Of a stretch of 64,000 nucleotides of DNA, positions 24,509-34,562 are shown piece after piece. The translations under genes and the position numbers were made by a program. Below the pieces are notes generated by a model. The model worked only from the letters and a program-made list of their open reading frames with translations. It did no database searches and had not been told where the DNA came from. Each line of letters opens with the position of its first letter. The stretch's first letter is position 1. The stretch is from Sphaerochaeta pleomorpha str. Grapes (GTDB lineage: Bacteria; Spirochaetota; Spirochaetia; Sphaerochaetales; Sphaerochaetaceae), in NCBI RefSeq assembly GCF_000236685.1, contig NC_016633.1, positions 3,526,854 through 3,590,853 on the forward strand, in the 5' to 3' direction.

Positions 24509-25867
24509 ATGACTATAATGAAACGAATTTCTGTATTGGCTCTTGCTCTGATGATGGTAGTTACATCAGTATTTGCACAGGGGACCAAAGAAGATGCATC
24601 TGCCAAAGGGCAGACAGAATTGACTGTTCTGAACTACATTGATATGTCAGAACCGAACAGTGCAAACGAAGTCAAGTTGATCTGGGATAAATTCAATGCA
24701 GAAAATCCTGACATCAAGGTTATCCGTGAAGACTTGTTCAATGAGCCGTTCCACCAGAAGACAGAAGCCTATGTAGCAAGCGGCAAAGTGCCAGATGTAT
24801 TATACATGTGGCCCAGCGGACGTTCCACCAGTCTTCACACTACCAAAAGCGTGAAGGACCTCATGCCGTTCCTGGAAAAAGATGGCTTGGTAAGTTCCTA
24901 CAACCCTGCAACCCTGACCCCGCAGTTTGCTGGATTCCTGGGTGAACTTCCCAACGGTATTACGACGACCCATATGCTTTATGTCAACACGAAAGTGCTC
25001 AAAGACAATGGTTTGACCATGCCCAAGTCCTACAATGAGATGAAAGCAATGGTAAAGCCCCTAAAGGCCAAGGGTATCGACTTGATCGCAATGGATAATA
25101 TGGACGCATGGGTCATGCAGAGTTGCTTGTTCTCCATGGTAGTCGGTCGCTTTGGAGGCACTGACTGGTATGGCCAGCTTGCTTCCGGCAAGATTTCCTT
25201 TACCGATCCCTGGTTCATCAATTCACTGAGTCTTATTGATGATATGTATAAATCAGGTATGATCAACCGTAACAGTCTTTCCAGTCCTTACGGTTCAAGC
25301 CGTGGTAGCTTTGCAGCCGGAAAGGCAGCCTTCTATATCGATGGCGACTGGTCGACTGCTTCCTTCCAGACTGATATGACCACCGGACAGGCTTTGTTGA
25401 GCCCAGCTGTGCAGGCTAGTGATATCGAACTCGTTGTTCTTCCTGAGATTACCGGTGAGGTAATTCACAATTCCAACAGTGGCGTAGTCGGAACCGGTTG
25501 GGGCATGAGTGCCAACATTCCAGCAGGATCTGCAAAAGAAGAAGCCGCTTGGAGACTTATTAAATTCCTCGAAGGCGAATATGCCCAGACGTATCGTTTG
25601 TCAATCGGTGCTTCTTTCCCCTCCAACCTCAAAGTCGATGTTGCCAAAGTTGTAAAAGAAAGGAACCTCGAACCCCTGGTAGCCAAGAGGGCTGATTACT
25701 ATAAGAATTTCAACACCATTACCCCCGTTATCGACGGAGTACTGGCTGGAGACGTTTACAATGTAATCAACACCGGATTGCAGGAAATCGGTCTTGGGTC
25801 TAAGACCCCTGCCATGGTAGCCCAGAATGTCCAGAAGGCATGGCAAACCTGGAAAGCCAACCAATAA
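24509..25867 (+). CDS. Sugar-binding protein of ABC transporter (family 1)
   Basis: A 452-residue exported protein. The signal peptide (MKRISVLALALMMVVTSVFAQG, counting from the second Met) ends at an AQG site without a lipobox cysteine at the cut, so it is probably free in the periplasm. The mature part has the family 1 layout: an early LTVLNYID strand, PDVLYMW, GRGSFAAGKAAFYIDGDW and GVVGTGWGMS segments. It would capture oligosaccharides for the two permeases upstream. AGGAGG lies 5 bases before the ATG. Downstream GH20 and GH2 enzymes suggest GlcNAc- or mannose-containing ligands. Confidence 0.9.
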   Translation: MTIMKRISVLALALMMVVTSVFAQGTKEDASAKGQTELTVLNYIDMSEPNSANEVKLIWDKFNAENPDIKVIREDLFNEPFHQKTEAYVASGKVPDVLYMWPSGRSTSLHTTKSVKDLMPFLEKDGLVSSYNPATLTPQFAGFLGELPNGITTTHMLYVNTKVLKDNGLTMPKSYNEMKAMVKPLKAKGIDLIAMDNMDAWVMQSCLFSMVVGRFGGTDWYGQLASGKISFTDPWFINSLSLIDDMYKSGMINRNSLSSPYGSSRGSFAAGKAAFYIDGDWSTASFQTDMTTGQALLSPAVQASDIELVVLPEITGEVIHNSNSGVVGTGWGMSANIPAGSAKEEAAWRLIKFLEGEYAQTYRLSIGASFPSNLKVDVAKVVKERNLEPLVAKRADYYKNFNTITPVIDGVLAGDVYNVINTGLQEIGLGSKTPAMVAQNVQKAWQTWKANQ

Positions 25868-25897
25868 GCTTTACCGCTAAATCGTTTTGACAAAGTA

Positions 25898-25922
25898 GAG
25901 GGGACCGGAAACGGCCCCCTCT
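25898..25922. terminator. Hairpin between the binding-protein and beta-mannosidase genes
   Basis: GAGGGG-A-CCG, loop GAAA, CGG-C-CCCCTC. The stem is stable but has no real T-run in either direction. It lies between convergent genes and probably aids termination or blocks 3' exonucleases. Confidence 0.5.
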
Positions 25923-25951
25923 CTCTTGGTAAGACATAAGAGTTGACAATT

Positions 25952-28450
25952 CTAGTGGCTGCTTCCATACAGGTCGTAGACTGTCAGGCTATCGCGGAAT
26001 TGCTTGATCGTAAGCTTTTCCTTGGTCTTGAATACGACAACTTTCTGGGCAGTCGGCCGTATGTCAAAGAAATTGTCCGTGAAAGTCCCCTTAAGAGAGC
26101 CTGCATCGAGAGAGACAAAGAAAGCAGGGGCAAGGCAACTGACCGTAACGGAAAAGCCCTCGTGTGCCTTTGCTACCGATACTTTCAGTTTGGGATCGAC
26201 TAGGGAGCATTTTTTTGGCCGGTCCAGGAACAGGCAGTTTTCCCTGTAGACTTCGTTCGATACCAGCTTGAAATAGACAAAGGTGTCCTGGGCCTCTGCG
26301 TTGAACTGCTTCTTACCATCGATCGTGCAGATATGCGTACTGCTTTGGGGTGCAAAATCCTGGAAGTATTCCTGTTTTTCAAGTTTTGTTCCATCAAAAT
26401 GACAGAACTTAATGGAAACCTTGGCATTCACGAGGGGGGTCGCCCGGTCATTTATGACAAAGACTTCGATTATGCCGTCTTCCTTCACATAGGCAATCGG
26501 GAGGATTGGAGCATAGAAATGTTTTGCCGCATACTGCAATAGTTTCCATTTCCCGGTGTAGTCGATGGAGGACCAGGAAGCTACCGGCCAGTTATCGTTA
26601 AGTTGCCAGAATATCGTTCCCATACAAACAGGACGCAAGGTTCTCCAATACTCTACCGCGGTTTTCATAGCCATCGCCTGCTGTACCTGTGAGAGATAGA
26701 GCATGTGTTCAAGGGAATTGGGGAAACGAAAATACCGTGAGAAGTTCTCGATGATAATGGAGTTTCCCCTGTCGTTTTTCTGATGGTGCTCCATGACCGG
26801 GCTGGTCAGGTTCAATTGTTCGTCAGGGGTATACAGCTTGACAGTCGAAAGAGACGGGAAGCTCTGGTACCCGAATTCGCTTACAAACCGTGGCTTGATG
26901 GAATAATAGGCCTCAAAAGGTTTGCCTTCGTGCCATACTGACCAGAAGTGCATATCGCCGCGGCTGTCGTCATGCCAGTTGTCCGAAAAGTCGTCTATCC
27001 CTGCCGATGGGCTGGAAGGCCACCAGGTCCTGTTTGGGTCGAGCTCCCTTATGATTCTCCCGACGGTTCCTTCATTGAGCCGGTCGTAATCGATGATATA
27101 CCGTACCGGGTTGTTTTTCGTTTCCTCATACCAGCTTATGGCCCCGAGGTCTTCATTGTTGCCACACCATAGGGCGATGCTTGCATGGTCTCTCAAACGG
27201 GGAATCTGGTAACGGAGTTCTGCTTCTACATTTGCCAGGAAAGCTGGGCTGGAGGGATACAGGGAGCAACTGAACATACAGTCATGCCAGATCATAATGC
27301 CCTTTTCATCACAAGCATCATAAAAAGCATCCATTTCATAGAGACCTCCGCCCCACAGGCGAACCATATTCATGTTGGCCTCGACGCAGTCCTGCAGCAA
27401 TTGGTCATAACGCTGTTTTGAGAACCGGGAAACAAGGGCATCGAGGGGTATCCAGTTTGCACCCTTTGCGAAAACATCCCTGCCGTTTACACAGAATACC
27501 ATGCCTTTCCCGCCTTGCCCGTCCTCAGGGGTATTGACGGTCAAGGTCCTGAAACCTATCCGTTTGGAGAACGTCTGCTCCCCTAGGTTCAAGGTGAGTT
27601 CATACAGGGTTGGTTTCCCTTCACCGCAAGGCCACCATTGTTCGATATCCTTGCATTCGAAATGGAACGTCAGTTTATTCAACCCCCGCATGACCTGTAC
27701 CTCGCCTTTCTGAACGGATTTTGCCAGGCTCGCCTTACAGTTCAGCATCAGTGCCTTGGAAGCATTGTAGATGACCTCGACGGTTGCTTCCCAGTTTTTG
27801 TTTGAGCTTGGCTTGGTGTCGGTAACGATGGATTCCACGATTCCCTCGTTTATAAAATCGAGGGTGATATTCTCATAGACACCGAAACTCATGATACAGG
27901 GACCCCAGTCCCAGCCGCTGTGGCTCTGGGTTTTTCGAATGAGGTTCCGGTGCTTTGCAGATACAGGGTAGACCGAATACGGAATGGGGTAGGCTAGTTT
28001 TGCAGCCTCTGCGATTGCTGCATTCTCGGCACTGCTAAAGTGGAGCTCAATCGTATTGTCTCCCTCTTGGAGCAAAGAAGAGAGGTCGAAGCGGAAACGC
28101 CTGAACTGGTTGTCACATGTTCCGGCCACCTTCTGGTTTACCATGACGGTGATGATGGTGTCGGCCATGGTAAGGGTAAGGACAGGCATGCCACTTTCCA
28201 TCTGTTCTCTGGTAACGGGAAAAACCTTGGAAAGTATCCAGTCATGCTTTCCAACCCATTGGACATCGAGTTCATTGGTTCCGTAATAAGGGTCCATGAT
28301 CAATTGCTGCTCGAGCAATGCTGAGTGGATGTCCCCGGGTAAGGTACAGGGAATGCTTTCTGTGGTAAGGAAATATTTGCAAAACGGAGCAATGGCTCCG
28401 CTATCTTTGGGCCTAAGCCGCCATTGACCGTTTATTTTGAGTGTTTTCAT
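25952..28450 (-). CDS. GH2 beta-mannosidase, cytoplasmic
   Basis: An 832-residue GH2 enzyme with the beta-mannosidase layout: N-terminal jelly-roll (NGQWRLRP, PGDIHSALL), an immunoglobulin-like domain, the catalytic barrel with GANWIPLDAL and the LWGGGLYE segment, and a long C-terminal region. The acid/base is the Glu in WCGNNED and the nucleophile the Glu in SEFGYQSFPS. There is no signal peptide. ATG 28450 has GGAGG eight bases upstream; the frame runs on to 28480. It would cleave Man-beta-1,4-GlcNAc or mannobiose after import, next to the ABC system and GH20 enzyme. Confidence 0.9.
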   Translation of the reverse strand: MKTLKINGQWRLRPKDSGAIAPFCKYFLTTESIPCTLPGDIHSALLEQQLIMDPYYGTNELDVQWVGKHDWILSKVFPVTREQMESGMPVLTLTMADTIITVMVNQKVAGTCDNQFRRFRFDLSSLLQEGDNTIELHFSSAENAAIAEAAKLAYPIPYSVYPVSAKHRNLIRKTQSHSGWDWGPCIMSFGVYENITLDFINEGIVESIVTDTKPSSNKNWEATVEVIYNASKALMLNCKASLAKSVQKGEVQVMRGLNKLTFHFECKDIEQWWPCGEGKPTLYELTLNLGEQTFSKRIGFRTLTVNTPEDGQGGKGMVFCVNGRDVFAKGANWIPLDALVSRFSKQRYDQLLQDCVEANMNMVRLWGGGLYEMDAFYDACDEKGIMIWHDCMFSCSLYPSSPAFLANVEAELRYQIPRLRDHASIALWCGNNEDLGAISWYEETKNNPVRYIIDYDRLNEGTVGRIIRELDPNRTWWPSSPSAGIDDFSDNWHDDSRGDMHFWSVWHEGKPFEAYYSIKPRFVSEFGYQSFPSLSTVKLYTPDEQLNLTSPVMEHHQKNDRGNSIIIENFSRYFRFPNSLEHMLYLSQVQQAMAMKTAVEYWRTLRPVCMGTIFWQLNDNWPVASWSSIDYTGKWKLLQYAAKHFYAPILPIAYVKEDGIIEVFVINDRATPLVNAKVSIKFCHFDGTKLEKQEYFQDFAPQSSTHICTIDGKKQFNAEAQDTFVYFKLVSNEVYRENCLFLDRPKKCSLVDPKLKVSVAKAHEGFSVTVSCLAPAFFVSLDAGSLKGTFTDNFFDIRPTAQKVVVFKTKEKLTIKQFRDSLTVYDLYGSSH

Positions 28451-28589
28451 GGTAACCCTCCGCTTGGCAGTATACCACAATTCTCCTGCAAAGGATGTTT
28501 TCGGGTGGGAAAAACGTTGGGTTGCCGCTTGATGGCTTGCTAAAAGTCAGGAACCTATACGGATGCGTAGCAGTAAAAATTCCCTTTCC

Positions 28590-28618
28590 TTGTATGAAAG
28601 AAAAGGCTGGTATATACT
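28590..28618 (+). promoter_or_regulatory. Promoter of the aldo-keto reductase gene
   Basis: TTGTAT (28590-28595), 17 bases, TATACT (28613-28618). The leader carries a 10-pair hairpin with two G-U pairs (28633-28657, ACAAGGCGGG/CCTGCTTTGT), and the ATG is at 28692. Confidence 0.55.
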
Positions 28619-28691
28619 GATAGGTCTAGGCGACAAGGCGGGGTAGTCCTGCTTTGTACTCGTTACCAATCCATGAAAAGGGGTCAATGCT

Positions 28692-29720
28692 ATGTATGCA
28701 CCTGATGAAAAACGGTATGAGAAGATGAAATACAATTATTGTGGGAAAAGCGGGCTCAAGCTCCCTGCAGTTTCCTTGGGACTTTGGCATAATTTTGGTG
28801 ATGCAACGCCTCTGGCCAATGCCAGGGAGATGATTCACACTGCCTTTGATCTGGGCATTACCCATTTTGACCTGGCCAATAACTACGGTCCCCCTGCAGG
28901 TTCTGCGGAACTGAATTTCGGAAAGATTTTTTCCCAGGACCTGGCAGCCTATCGGGACCAGCTGATAATCTCCACCAAAGCCGGATACAATATGTGGCCG
29001 GGACCCTACGGGGAATGGGGAAGCAGGAAATATCTGCTCTCCAGCCTCGACCAGAGTCTGCAACGGATGGGACTGGACTATGTCGATATCTTTTATTCCC
29101 ATCGGTTCGACCCTGACACGCCCCTTGAAGAAACCATGGGAGCACTTGAGACAGCCTATCGGCAGGGTAAGTGCCTTTATGTAGGTATCTCTTCCTACTC
29201 GGCAAAGAAAACGCGCGAGGCCTATGCCATATTGAAGGAACGCAATATCCCCATTCTCATTCACCAGCCTTCCTATTCCATGTTGAATCGTTGGGTTGAG
29301 GAAGAATTGCTCGATACTATCGGAGAACTCGGGATGGGAACCATTTGTTTCTCGCCCTTGGCCCAGGGTATGTTGACAGATAAATATCTGGAGGCAATTC
29401 CCGAAAACAGCCGCGCTGCCAAGGAAGGTACCGCCCTTTCTGCCAAGATGCTGACAAAAGATAACCTGGATAGGATTAGAAATCTCAACGAAATTGCAAA
29501 GAAGCGAGGGCAGAGCCTGGCACAGATGGCTTTGGCCTGGGTGCTGAGGAGAAAGGAGATTACCACTGTCCTTATTGGTGCAAGCTCGCCTGCCCAGATA
29601 CAGGAAAATGTGGGTGCCCTGGATAACTTGACGTTCACTGATGATGAGCTGAAGGAGATCGATCACTACGCACAGGACGGGAATATCAATCTGTGGGTAA
29701 AATCGAGCACTGCCGGTTGA
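28692..29720 (+). CDS. Aldo-keto reductase, YghZ-type (L-glyceraldehyde 3-phosphate reductase)
   Basis: A 342-residue NADPH-dependent TIM-barrel reductase. The opening YCGKSGLKLPAVSLGLWHNFG, FDLANNYGPPAGSAE, TKAGYNMWPGPYG and IFYSHRFDPDTP segments follow E. coli YghZ nearly residue for residue as I remember it, including the N-terminal extension, which supports ATG 28692 (AAGGGG upstream) rather than a later Met. The catalytic Tyr is in NNYG and the His in YSHR. YghZ reduces L-glyceraldehyde 3-phosphate and methylglyoxal. It may detoxify glycolytic by-products made by the neighbouring sugar pathway. Confidence 0.88.
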   Translation: MYAPDEKRYEKMKYNYCGKSGLKLPAVSLGLWHNFGDATPLANAREMIHTAFDLGITHFDLANNYGPPAGSAELNFGKIFSQDLAAYRDQLIISTKAGYNMWPGPYGEWGSRKYLLSSLDQSLQRMGLDYVDIFYSHRFDPDTPLEETMGALETAYRQGKCLYVGISSYSAKKTREAYAILKERNIPILIHQPSYSMLNRWVEEELLDTIGELGMGTICFSPLAQGMLTDKYLEAIPENSRAAKEGTALSAKMLTKDNLDRIRNLNEIAKKRGQSLAQMALAWVLRRKEITTVLIGASSPAQIQENVGALDNLTFTDDELKEIDHYAQDGNINLWVKSSTAG

Positions 29721-29750
29721 TTTAAAACCAAAGAGTGAGAAACGCATTAA

Positions 29751-29785
29751 AAACGCACCGGACTAACTGCCCAGTGCGTTTTTTG
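29751..29785 (+). terminator. Bidirectional terminator after the aldo-keto reductase gene
   Basis: AAAACGCAC (29751-29759) pairs with GTGCGTTTT (29775-29783) across a loop, followed by T-run to 29785. The A-run on the left makes it work for the convergent pfp gene as well. Confidence 0.85.
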
Positions 29786-29803
29786 TATCATATGCAGGTC
29801 TTG

Positions 29804-31465
29804 TTATTTTCCGCTCTGTTCCAGTTCAAGGGTGACCGTAGTCCTGTCACAAACCTCTGTAGGTCCAAAATACTGTACAGCGCCTGGGAAGACGAAACAG
29901 GTTTCCCTGGCCCACTGGGCGCGATGTGCCTCAAAGTACTTGAAAGGCTTGCCTTCGAGTTCGACCAGGGCCTTCTTGATTACCGGCTTCATCTCGCCAT
30001 GTCTCTGTTCCATGTTCATCATCGCTGTAATGGGGATTCCGCCTGCTTTCCATTCGAGAGCGGGGGCAGAAAGGTTCTTTACAGAGGAAAGGTACCCGGT
30101 CAAACCGCCAGCGATCAAGAGGAAGGCGTTATAACCAAGGCTATAGCAGTAGTCGGAGTCGAAGTTCGTCGGGAAGGCACAGCGTCCCTCATAGCCAAAG
30201 AAGTGGGTCATCGAGCTGAACTTGCCATTGTAAGTCCCTTCCTTCTTCATCTTCTTGAGCAGGGTTGCAACCATTTCGGCAAGGAGCTTGTCGGTTTCGA
30301 TTCTGGAGACCTGGACATTCCCATGGGGGTCCCTGTCCATAAGCAGCTGTTTCTTGATGCCTTCAGGCAAAAGATTGAAAACACTCTTGCTCTCAGATGA
30401 GAGACGTTCGACAACAAAGGCGAACATTTGGTTGTCATCAGAGCAAAGGGCATAGGCCTCGGCTTCTTTGGCCAGCAGGTCGTTGATCTCCTGGATCAAA
30501 ACCTTAACCTCAGGAATGAACTCAACCAGACCTTCGGGGATAAGGATGACACCGAAGTTGTTGCCGTCCTGGGCACGGAGTGCGACAGTGTTGGCAATGT
30601 CTTCTACGATGCTTGCAAGGGATTGCTTTTTAGCCTCTACCTCTTCGCTGATAAGACAGACGTTCGGCTGGGTTTCCAATGCACACTCCAAGGCAATATG
30701 GCTTGCGCTACGGCCCATGAGCTTGATGAAATGCCAGTATTTCTTGGCACTGTTTGCGTCACGCTCAATATTCCCGATAAGTTCACTGTAGGTCTTGGTA
30801 GCAGTGTCAAAACCGAAGGAAATCTCGATTGCCTCGTTTTTCAAGTCACCATCGATAGTCTTTGGGCAACCAATGACCTGGATACCGTTTTTCCTTTTGG
30901 CAAAATACTCTGCAAGGACGGCTGCATTGGTGTTGGAATCGTCTCCGCCGATGATTACGAGAGCGGTGATATCATGGGTCTTACACACTGCCTCGCAGAC
31001 TTTGAACTGTTCCTCGCTCTCGAGTTTTGTTCTTCCGCTGCCGATAATGTCAAATCCACCGGTATTGCGATAGGCTTTCAAAAAGTCAGCGGTAATCTCT
31101 TTGTAGGAATTCTCAAGGATACCGCTGGGGCCGCCTTTGAATCCGTACAGGCGATTCTCGCTGTTGGCTGCTTTCAAGGCATCGAAAAGACCGCTGATGA
31201 CATTATGCCCCCCAGGAGCCTGTCCTCCGCTAAGAATTACTCCAACATTACGGATCTGGGAAATGGCAGCATCTTTTCCTTTCTCAAAAGAAACCGTCGG
31301 AAGTCCACAGGTGTTGGGGAACAAAGCCTTGATTGCCTCGGCATCGGAGGCTGGATTCGTATTCTCTCCCTTGACTGGGAGGATGGAACCCATGGGTTCC
31401 CGAAGGATTGCAGGAAGCTTCGGCAGATAGTCATACCTTACACGCTGAAGGGGCGAAATATCCAT
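29804..31465 (-). CDS. pfp: Pyrophosphate-dependent phosphofructokinase
   Basis: A 553-residue long-type PFK that phosphorylates fructose 6-phosphate with PPi instead of ATP, the usual PFK of many spirochaetes. The nucleotide/PPi loop starts [28 protein letters not shown] carries the Asp that excludes ATP, and [10 protein letters not shown] the Lys and catalytic Asp of the PPi form. [11 protein letters not shown] and [12 protein letters not shown] are further long-subfamily motifs. Length matches the long (about 550-residue) class. AAGGAG precedes the ATG. It commits sugars from the surrounding glycan locus to glycolysis; the reaction is reversible. Confidence 0.95.
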   Translation of the reverse strand: MDISPLQRVRYDYLPKLPAILREPMGSILPVKGENTNPASDAEAIKALFPNTCGLPTVSFEKGKDAAISQIRNVGVILSGGQAPGGHNVISGLFDALKAANSENRLYGFKGGPSGILENSYKEITADFLKAYRNTGGFDIIGSGRTKLESEEQFKVCEAVCKTHDITALVIIGGDDSNTNAAVLAEYFAKRKNGIQVIGCPKTIDGDLKNEAIEISFGFDTATKTYSELIGNIERDANSAKKYWHFIKLMGRSASHIALECALETQPNVCLISEEVEAKKQSLASIVEDIANTVALRAQDGNNFGVILIPEGLVEFIPEVKVLIQEINDLLAKEAEAYALCSDDNQMFAFVVERLSSESKSVFNLLPEGIKKQLLMDRDPHGNVQVSRIETDKLLAEMVATLLKKMKKEGTYNGKFSSMTHFFGYEGRCAFPTNFDSDYCYSLGYNAFLLIAGGLTGYLSSVKNLSAPALEWKAGGIPITAMMNMEQRHGEMKPVIKKALVELEGKPFKYFEAHRAQWARETCFVFPGAVQYFGPTEVCDRTTVTLELEQSGK

Positions 31466-31602
31466 GATATACTCCTTAATTCAAAAAACTCTTGGATATG
31501 CTAACCATAGAAAAAATACAACTTCTTTTCAAGCGATTGGAACAATTATACAGCCTAAACTTGCACCCAAGTGTTGTAAAACAACAGAGACGCATATTCC
31601 TG

Positions 31603-31632
31603 TTGCAGGCACTCTCTACTTCATGCTATACC
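31603..31632 (+). promoter_or_regulatory. Promoter of the second GH2 gene
   Basis: TTGCAG (31603-31608), 18 bases, TATACC (31627-31632), then AAGGAG and ATG 31652, giving a very short leader. Confidence 0.45.
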
Positions 31633-31651
31633 CAAAGACAAGGAGTCTCTC

Positions 31652-33988
31652 ATGCATATTTCAGAACCCTTGAACTTTGCTTGGCTTTTTACCCCTTCCT
31701 TCGACAGTACTTACACCGATATTTCCTTTGACGACAGCCACTGGGAACTGGTTGACCTTCCCCATGCCAATCGATACCAGCGGAGCCATTATTTTGATGA
31801 AAAGGATTTTTGTTTTGTCAGTTGTTACCGGAAACACCTCAAGCTTGACTGTCCTGTCGGTATGCATGCCCTTCTACGCTTTGAAGGAGTCGCCTCGCGA
31901 TCAGAGGTCTATGGCAACGGTATCCTGCTTTGCACCCATGAAGGGGGATATACCCCCTTTGAGGTAGAGCTTCCCCTAAAAAAAGAGCTGGTACTCACCG
32001 TTGTTGTGGACAGCAGGGAGAATCCCAAGATCCCTCCATTCGGCGGTAGCATAGACTACCTCACCTTTGGGGGATTATACCGTACCGTCACGTTGCATTA
32101 TTTTCACCAGCAACGGATAACAGCATGCCAGGTAGTGTGTGAAAACCCCTCGCTCATTTTCTTTAGGGCTGAAGTCAAAGAATCCGATGGGTTGCCTTTC
32201 CTTGCAACGCTCTATGACGGTGAAAGCGAAGTAGGTTCTTGCGAGGGTCTTGTCCTGGACGGAGTGATTACCGAACAGATGAGAGATTTGAATTTGCAGA
32301 GCTGGAGCACTGAAAACGCGAAGCTGTATACCTTTTGTCTGTCACTCGATGGCTTTGACACCTTCTCCTGCAAAATAGGTTCCCGTACTGCGCGGTTTGA
32401 AAAAGATGGGTTTTATCTCAACGGAAAGAAGAAAAAACTCATTGGCCTTGACCGCCACCAGAGTTATCCGTATGTCGGATATGCAATGCCGCCATCAATG
32501 CAAAGAGACGATGCTTTGCAACTCAAGCAACTGGGTGTGGATATTGTCAGGACAAGCCACTATCCGCAGGATCCTTCTTTTCTGGATGCCTGCGATGAAC
32601 TTGGGTTGCTGGTACTGGAGGAAATCCCTGGGTGGCAACATATCTCTTCCGATCAGCATTGGCGGAAATTGTGTGTGGCCAATGTCAGGGATATGATTGT
32701 ACGTGATTACAACCATCCGAGCATCGTCTTATGGGGTGTAAGGATCAACGAATCCCCTGACGATGATGCATTGTATGAACAGACCAATGCGATGGCTCAT
32801 AAAACCGATGCTACCAGGCAAACCGGTGGCATACGGAACTTTGCAAAAAGCCATTTGCTGGAGGATGTGTATACCTATAATGATTTTTCCCACAGCGGCA
32901 AAAACGCTGGGCTGGCAAAGAAAAAAGACATATGCCTTGTAGATGCACCGTACTTGGTAACCGAGTTCAACGGCCATATGTTCCCGACAAAACGATATGA
33001 CAACCCTATCATGCGAAGTGAGCATGCCCTTAGGCACTATCGCGTCCTCGATTCCCTGTATGCAACAGAGGGGGTATCCGGGGCGATAGGGTGGTGTATG
33101 AATGATTATACTACCCATAGCAATTTCGGAAGCGGGGACCAGGTCTGCTACCATGGGGTATGCGACCAGTTCCGCCTTCCCAAACTTGCTGCCTATGCTT
33201 ACCAGGCCCAGCAGGACGAAAAGAAAATTATGGTCGTTTCCTCTACGATGGATATCGGCGATTTTCCTTTCTCCTCTATCAAATCAGTACTGGTCTGTAC
33301 GAACTGTGACAGTGTGAACCTGTATTACAATACTGAATTGGTTGGTTCCTTTCTTCCCGACCGCAAGCAATTTTCCCATCTTCCCCATCCTCCTGTTGTC
33401 ATCGAGGATTTGATCGGGAAACGGTTTGAGGCAGAAAACAGTTTTTCTCCAAAAGACAGACAGTATTTGAAAAATTTGCTTATAAAGGTGGGAAAACAAG
33501 CTGCCCAGTTTACCCTCGGCGATAAGCTGAAGATGTTCTATTTTATGAAAAAATATAAGATTTCCTACGATGCGGCGGTGAACCTGTACTCTCGTTATGT
33601 CGGAAATTGGGGAAGTGCCGCCTCTGTCTGGAAATTCGAGGGCGTCTGTGGGGGCAAGGTTGTCTGCACCGAGGTATTTGGCGGAGAAAACAAGCCTGAA
33701 CTGCATTTGGAAGTCTCAAAGACAACCTTGCAGCTTGGTCCTTGCTATGACGTAGCCCAGATTTCCGTAGAAATACGGAAAAAGGACATGATGTTGCCGC
33801 TTTGTTATGCCCATGAGGCTTTTACGGTTTCCGTACAAGGCCCCATTTCGTTATTGTCCCCCTCTTTGAGCCAGACTGAAGGGGGCACCTCGGCCATCTA
33901 TGTGCGCACTACCGGTACAAGCGGGAAGGCTACGGTGACGGTTCATAGCAATCTGGGTGACAAGATGGTTGCTTTTACGGTAGGCTAG
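31652..33988 (+). CDS. GH2 glycosidase, beta-galactosidase-like
   Basis: A 778-residue GH2 enzyme with sugar-binding, Ig-like and barrel domains: FVSCYRKHLKL and FEGVASRSEVYGNG in the first, IGLDRHQSYPYVGYAM at the barrel entry, the acid/base Glu in RINESPDD and the nucleophile Glu in LVTEFNGHMFP. The barrel is followed by about 300 residues of beta-rich C-terminus. No signal peptide, so it is intracellular. Similarity is closest to LacZ-type beta-galactosidases, but beta-glucuronidase or another beta-glycosidase is possible. The DUF188 gene begins 5 bases after its stop. Confidence 0.82.
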   Translation: MHISEPLNFAWLFTPSFDSTYTDISFDDSHWELVDLPHANRYQRSHYFDEKDFCFVSCYRKHLKLDCPVGMHALLRFEGVASRSEVYGNGILLCTHEGGYTPFEVELPLKKELVLTVVVDSRENPKIPPFGGSIDYLTFGGLYRTVTLHYFHQQRITACQVVCENPSLIFFRAEVKESDGLPFLATLYDGESEVGSCEGLVLDGVITEQMRDLNLQSWSTENAKLYTFCLSLDGFDTFSCKIGSRTARFEKDGFYLNGKKKKLIGLDRHQSYPYVGYAMPPSMQRDDALQLKQLGVDIVRTSHYPQDPSFLDACDELGLLVLEEIPGWQHISSDQHWRKLCVANVRDMIVRDYNHPSIVLWGVRINESPDDDALYEQTNAMAHKTDATRQTGGIRNFAKSHLLEDVYTYNDFSHSGKNAGLAKKKDICLVDAPYLVTEFNGHMFPTKRYDNPIMRSEHALRHYRVLDSLYATEGVSGAIGWCMNDYTTHSNFGSGDQVCYHGVCDQFRLPKLAAYAYQAQQDEKKIMVVSSTMDIGDFPFSSIKSVLVCTNCDSVNLYYNTELVGSFLPDRKQFSHLPHPPVVIEDLIGKRFEAENSFSPKDRQYLKNLLIKVGKQAAQFTLGDKLKMFYFMKKYKISYDAAVNLYSRYVGNWGSAASVWKFEGVCGGKVVCTEVFGGENKPELHLEVSKTTLQLGPCYDVAQISVEIRKKDMMLPLCYAHEAFTVSVQGPISLLSPSLSQTEGGTSAIYVRTTGTSGKATVTVHSNLGDKMVAFTVG

Positions 33989-33993
33989 GTTCT

Positions 33994-34536
33994 ATGTTTA
34001 CCCTTTATATTGATGCCGACTCCTGTCCAAAGAACCTCAGGGTCATTTTGCTCAGGTGTATTACCAAGAATGGATATCGTGCTTTTTTTGTTTCGGACCG
34101 ACCCCTCAAAGATGTGCAGCTGGCCAAGCAGGAGCAGACTGCTTTGCTTCGGAAAAAGGCAAAACAAGAGGGTGTCACCGATGCTCTGGTCCTACGCTCG
34201 ATCCAAAGCGAAATCGAGAGTGTCGTAGTAGATTCTGGAATGGACAGCGCCGATGACTGGATAGTCGAGAATGCAGAACTTCCCTGTCTTGCCATTACCC
34301 ATGATATCCCGCTTGCAGCACGCCTGGTCGAGAGGGATATTCCTGTCATTGATGACCGGGGTGGAATCTACAACAAAGAGAATATGGCCAATAGACTCTC
34401 GGTTCGTAATGTGATGACTGAATTTCGCGAAATGGGGATTTTCTCCCAGAAAAACAAACCTATGGGGCCAAAGGAAGTCAAAGCATTCTCCGATTCCCTC
34501 AATTCCCTATTGCATATTTTGACCGTGAAGCAATAG
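33994..34536 (+). CDS. YaiI/YqxD family protein (DUF188)
   Basis: A 180-residue PIN-like protein. LYIDADSCPKNLR is the family's opening with acidic and Cys residues; VVVDSGMDSADDWIV and AITHDIPLAARL follow, then DDRGGIYNKENM. The acidic residues are arranged like a PIN-type nuclease site, but the family has no firm biochemical role. It is about 30 residues longer than usual at the C-terminus. It is 5 bases after the GH2 gene, probably by chance of operon growth, and is followed by a hairpin that abuts the LuxR start. Confidence 0.88.
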   Translation: MFTLYIDADSCPKNLRVILLRCITKNGYRAFFVSDRPLKDVQLAKQEQTALLRKKAKQEGVTDALVLRSIQSEIESVVVDSGMDSADDWIVENAELPCLAITHDIPLAARLVERDIPVIDDRGGIYNKENMANRLSVRNVMTEFREMGIFSQKNKPMGPKEVKAFSDSLNSLLHILTVKQ

Positions 34537-34562
34537 GGGAAGGTTTTCTCCTTTCTCTATTG
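34531..34562 (+). other. Hairpin abutting the LuxR gene start codon
   Basis: CAATAGGGGAAGG (34531-34543), loop TTTTCT, CCTTTCTCTATTG (34550-34562): 13 base pairs with two non-Watson-Crick positions. It starts just before the DUF188 stop codon and ends one base before ATG 34563. The only purine-rich ribosome site is in its left arm. Confidence 0.55.

Noticed and set aside
28626..29747. 373-codon frame opposite the aldo-keto reductase gene
   Set aside because: Antisense shadow; the plus-strand gene matches YghZ along its whole length.
30428..31504. 358-codon frame opposite pfp
   Set aside because: Antisense shadow of the PPi-PFK gene; the minus-strand protein has all catalytic motifs.
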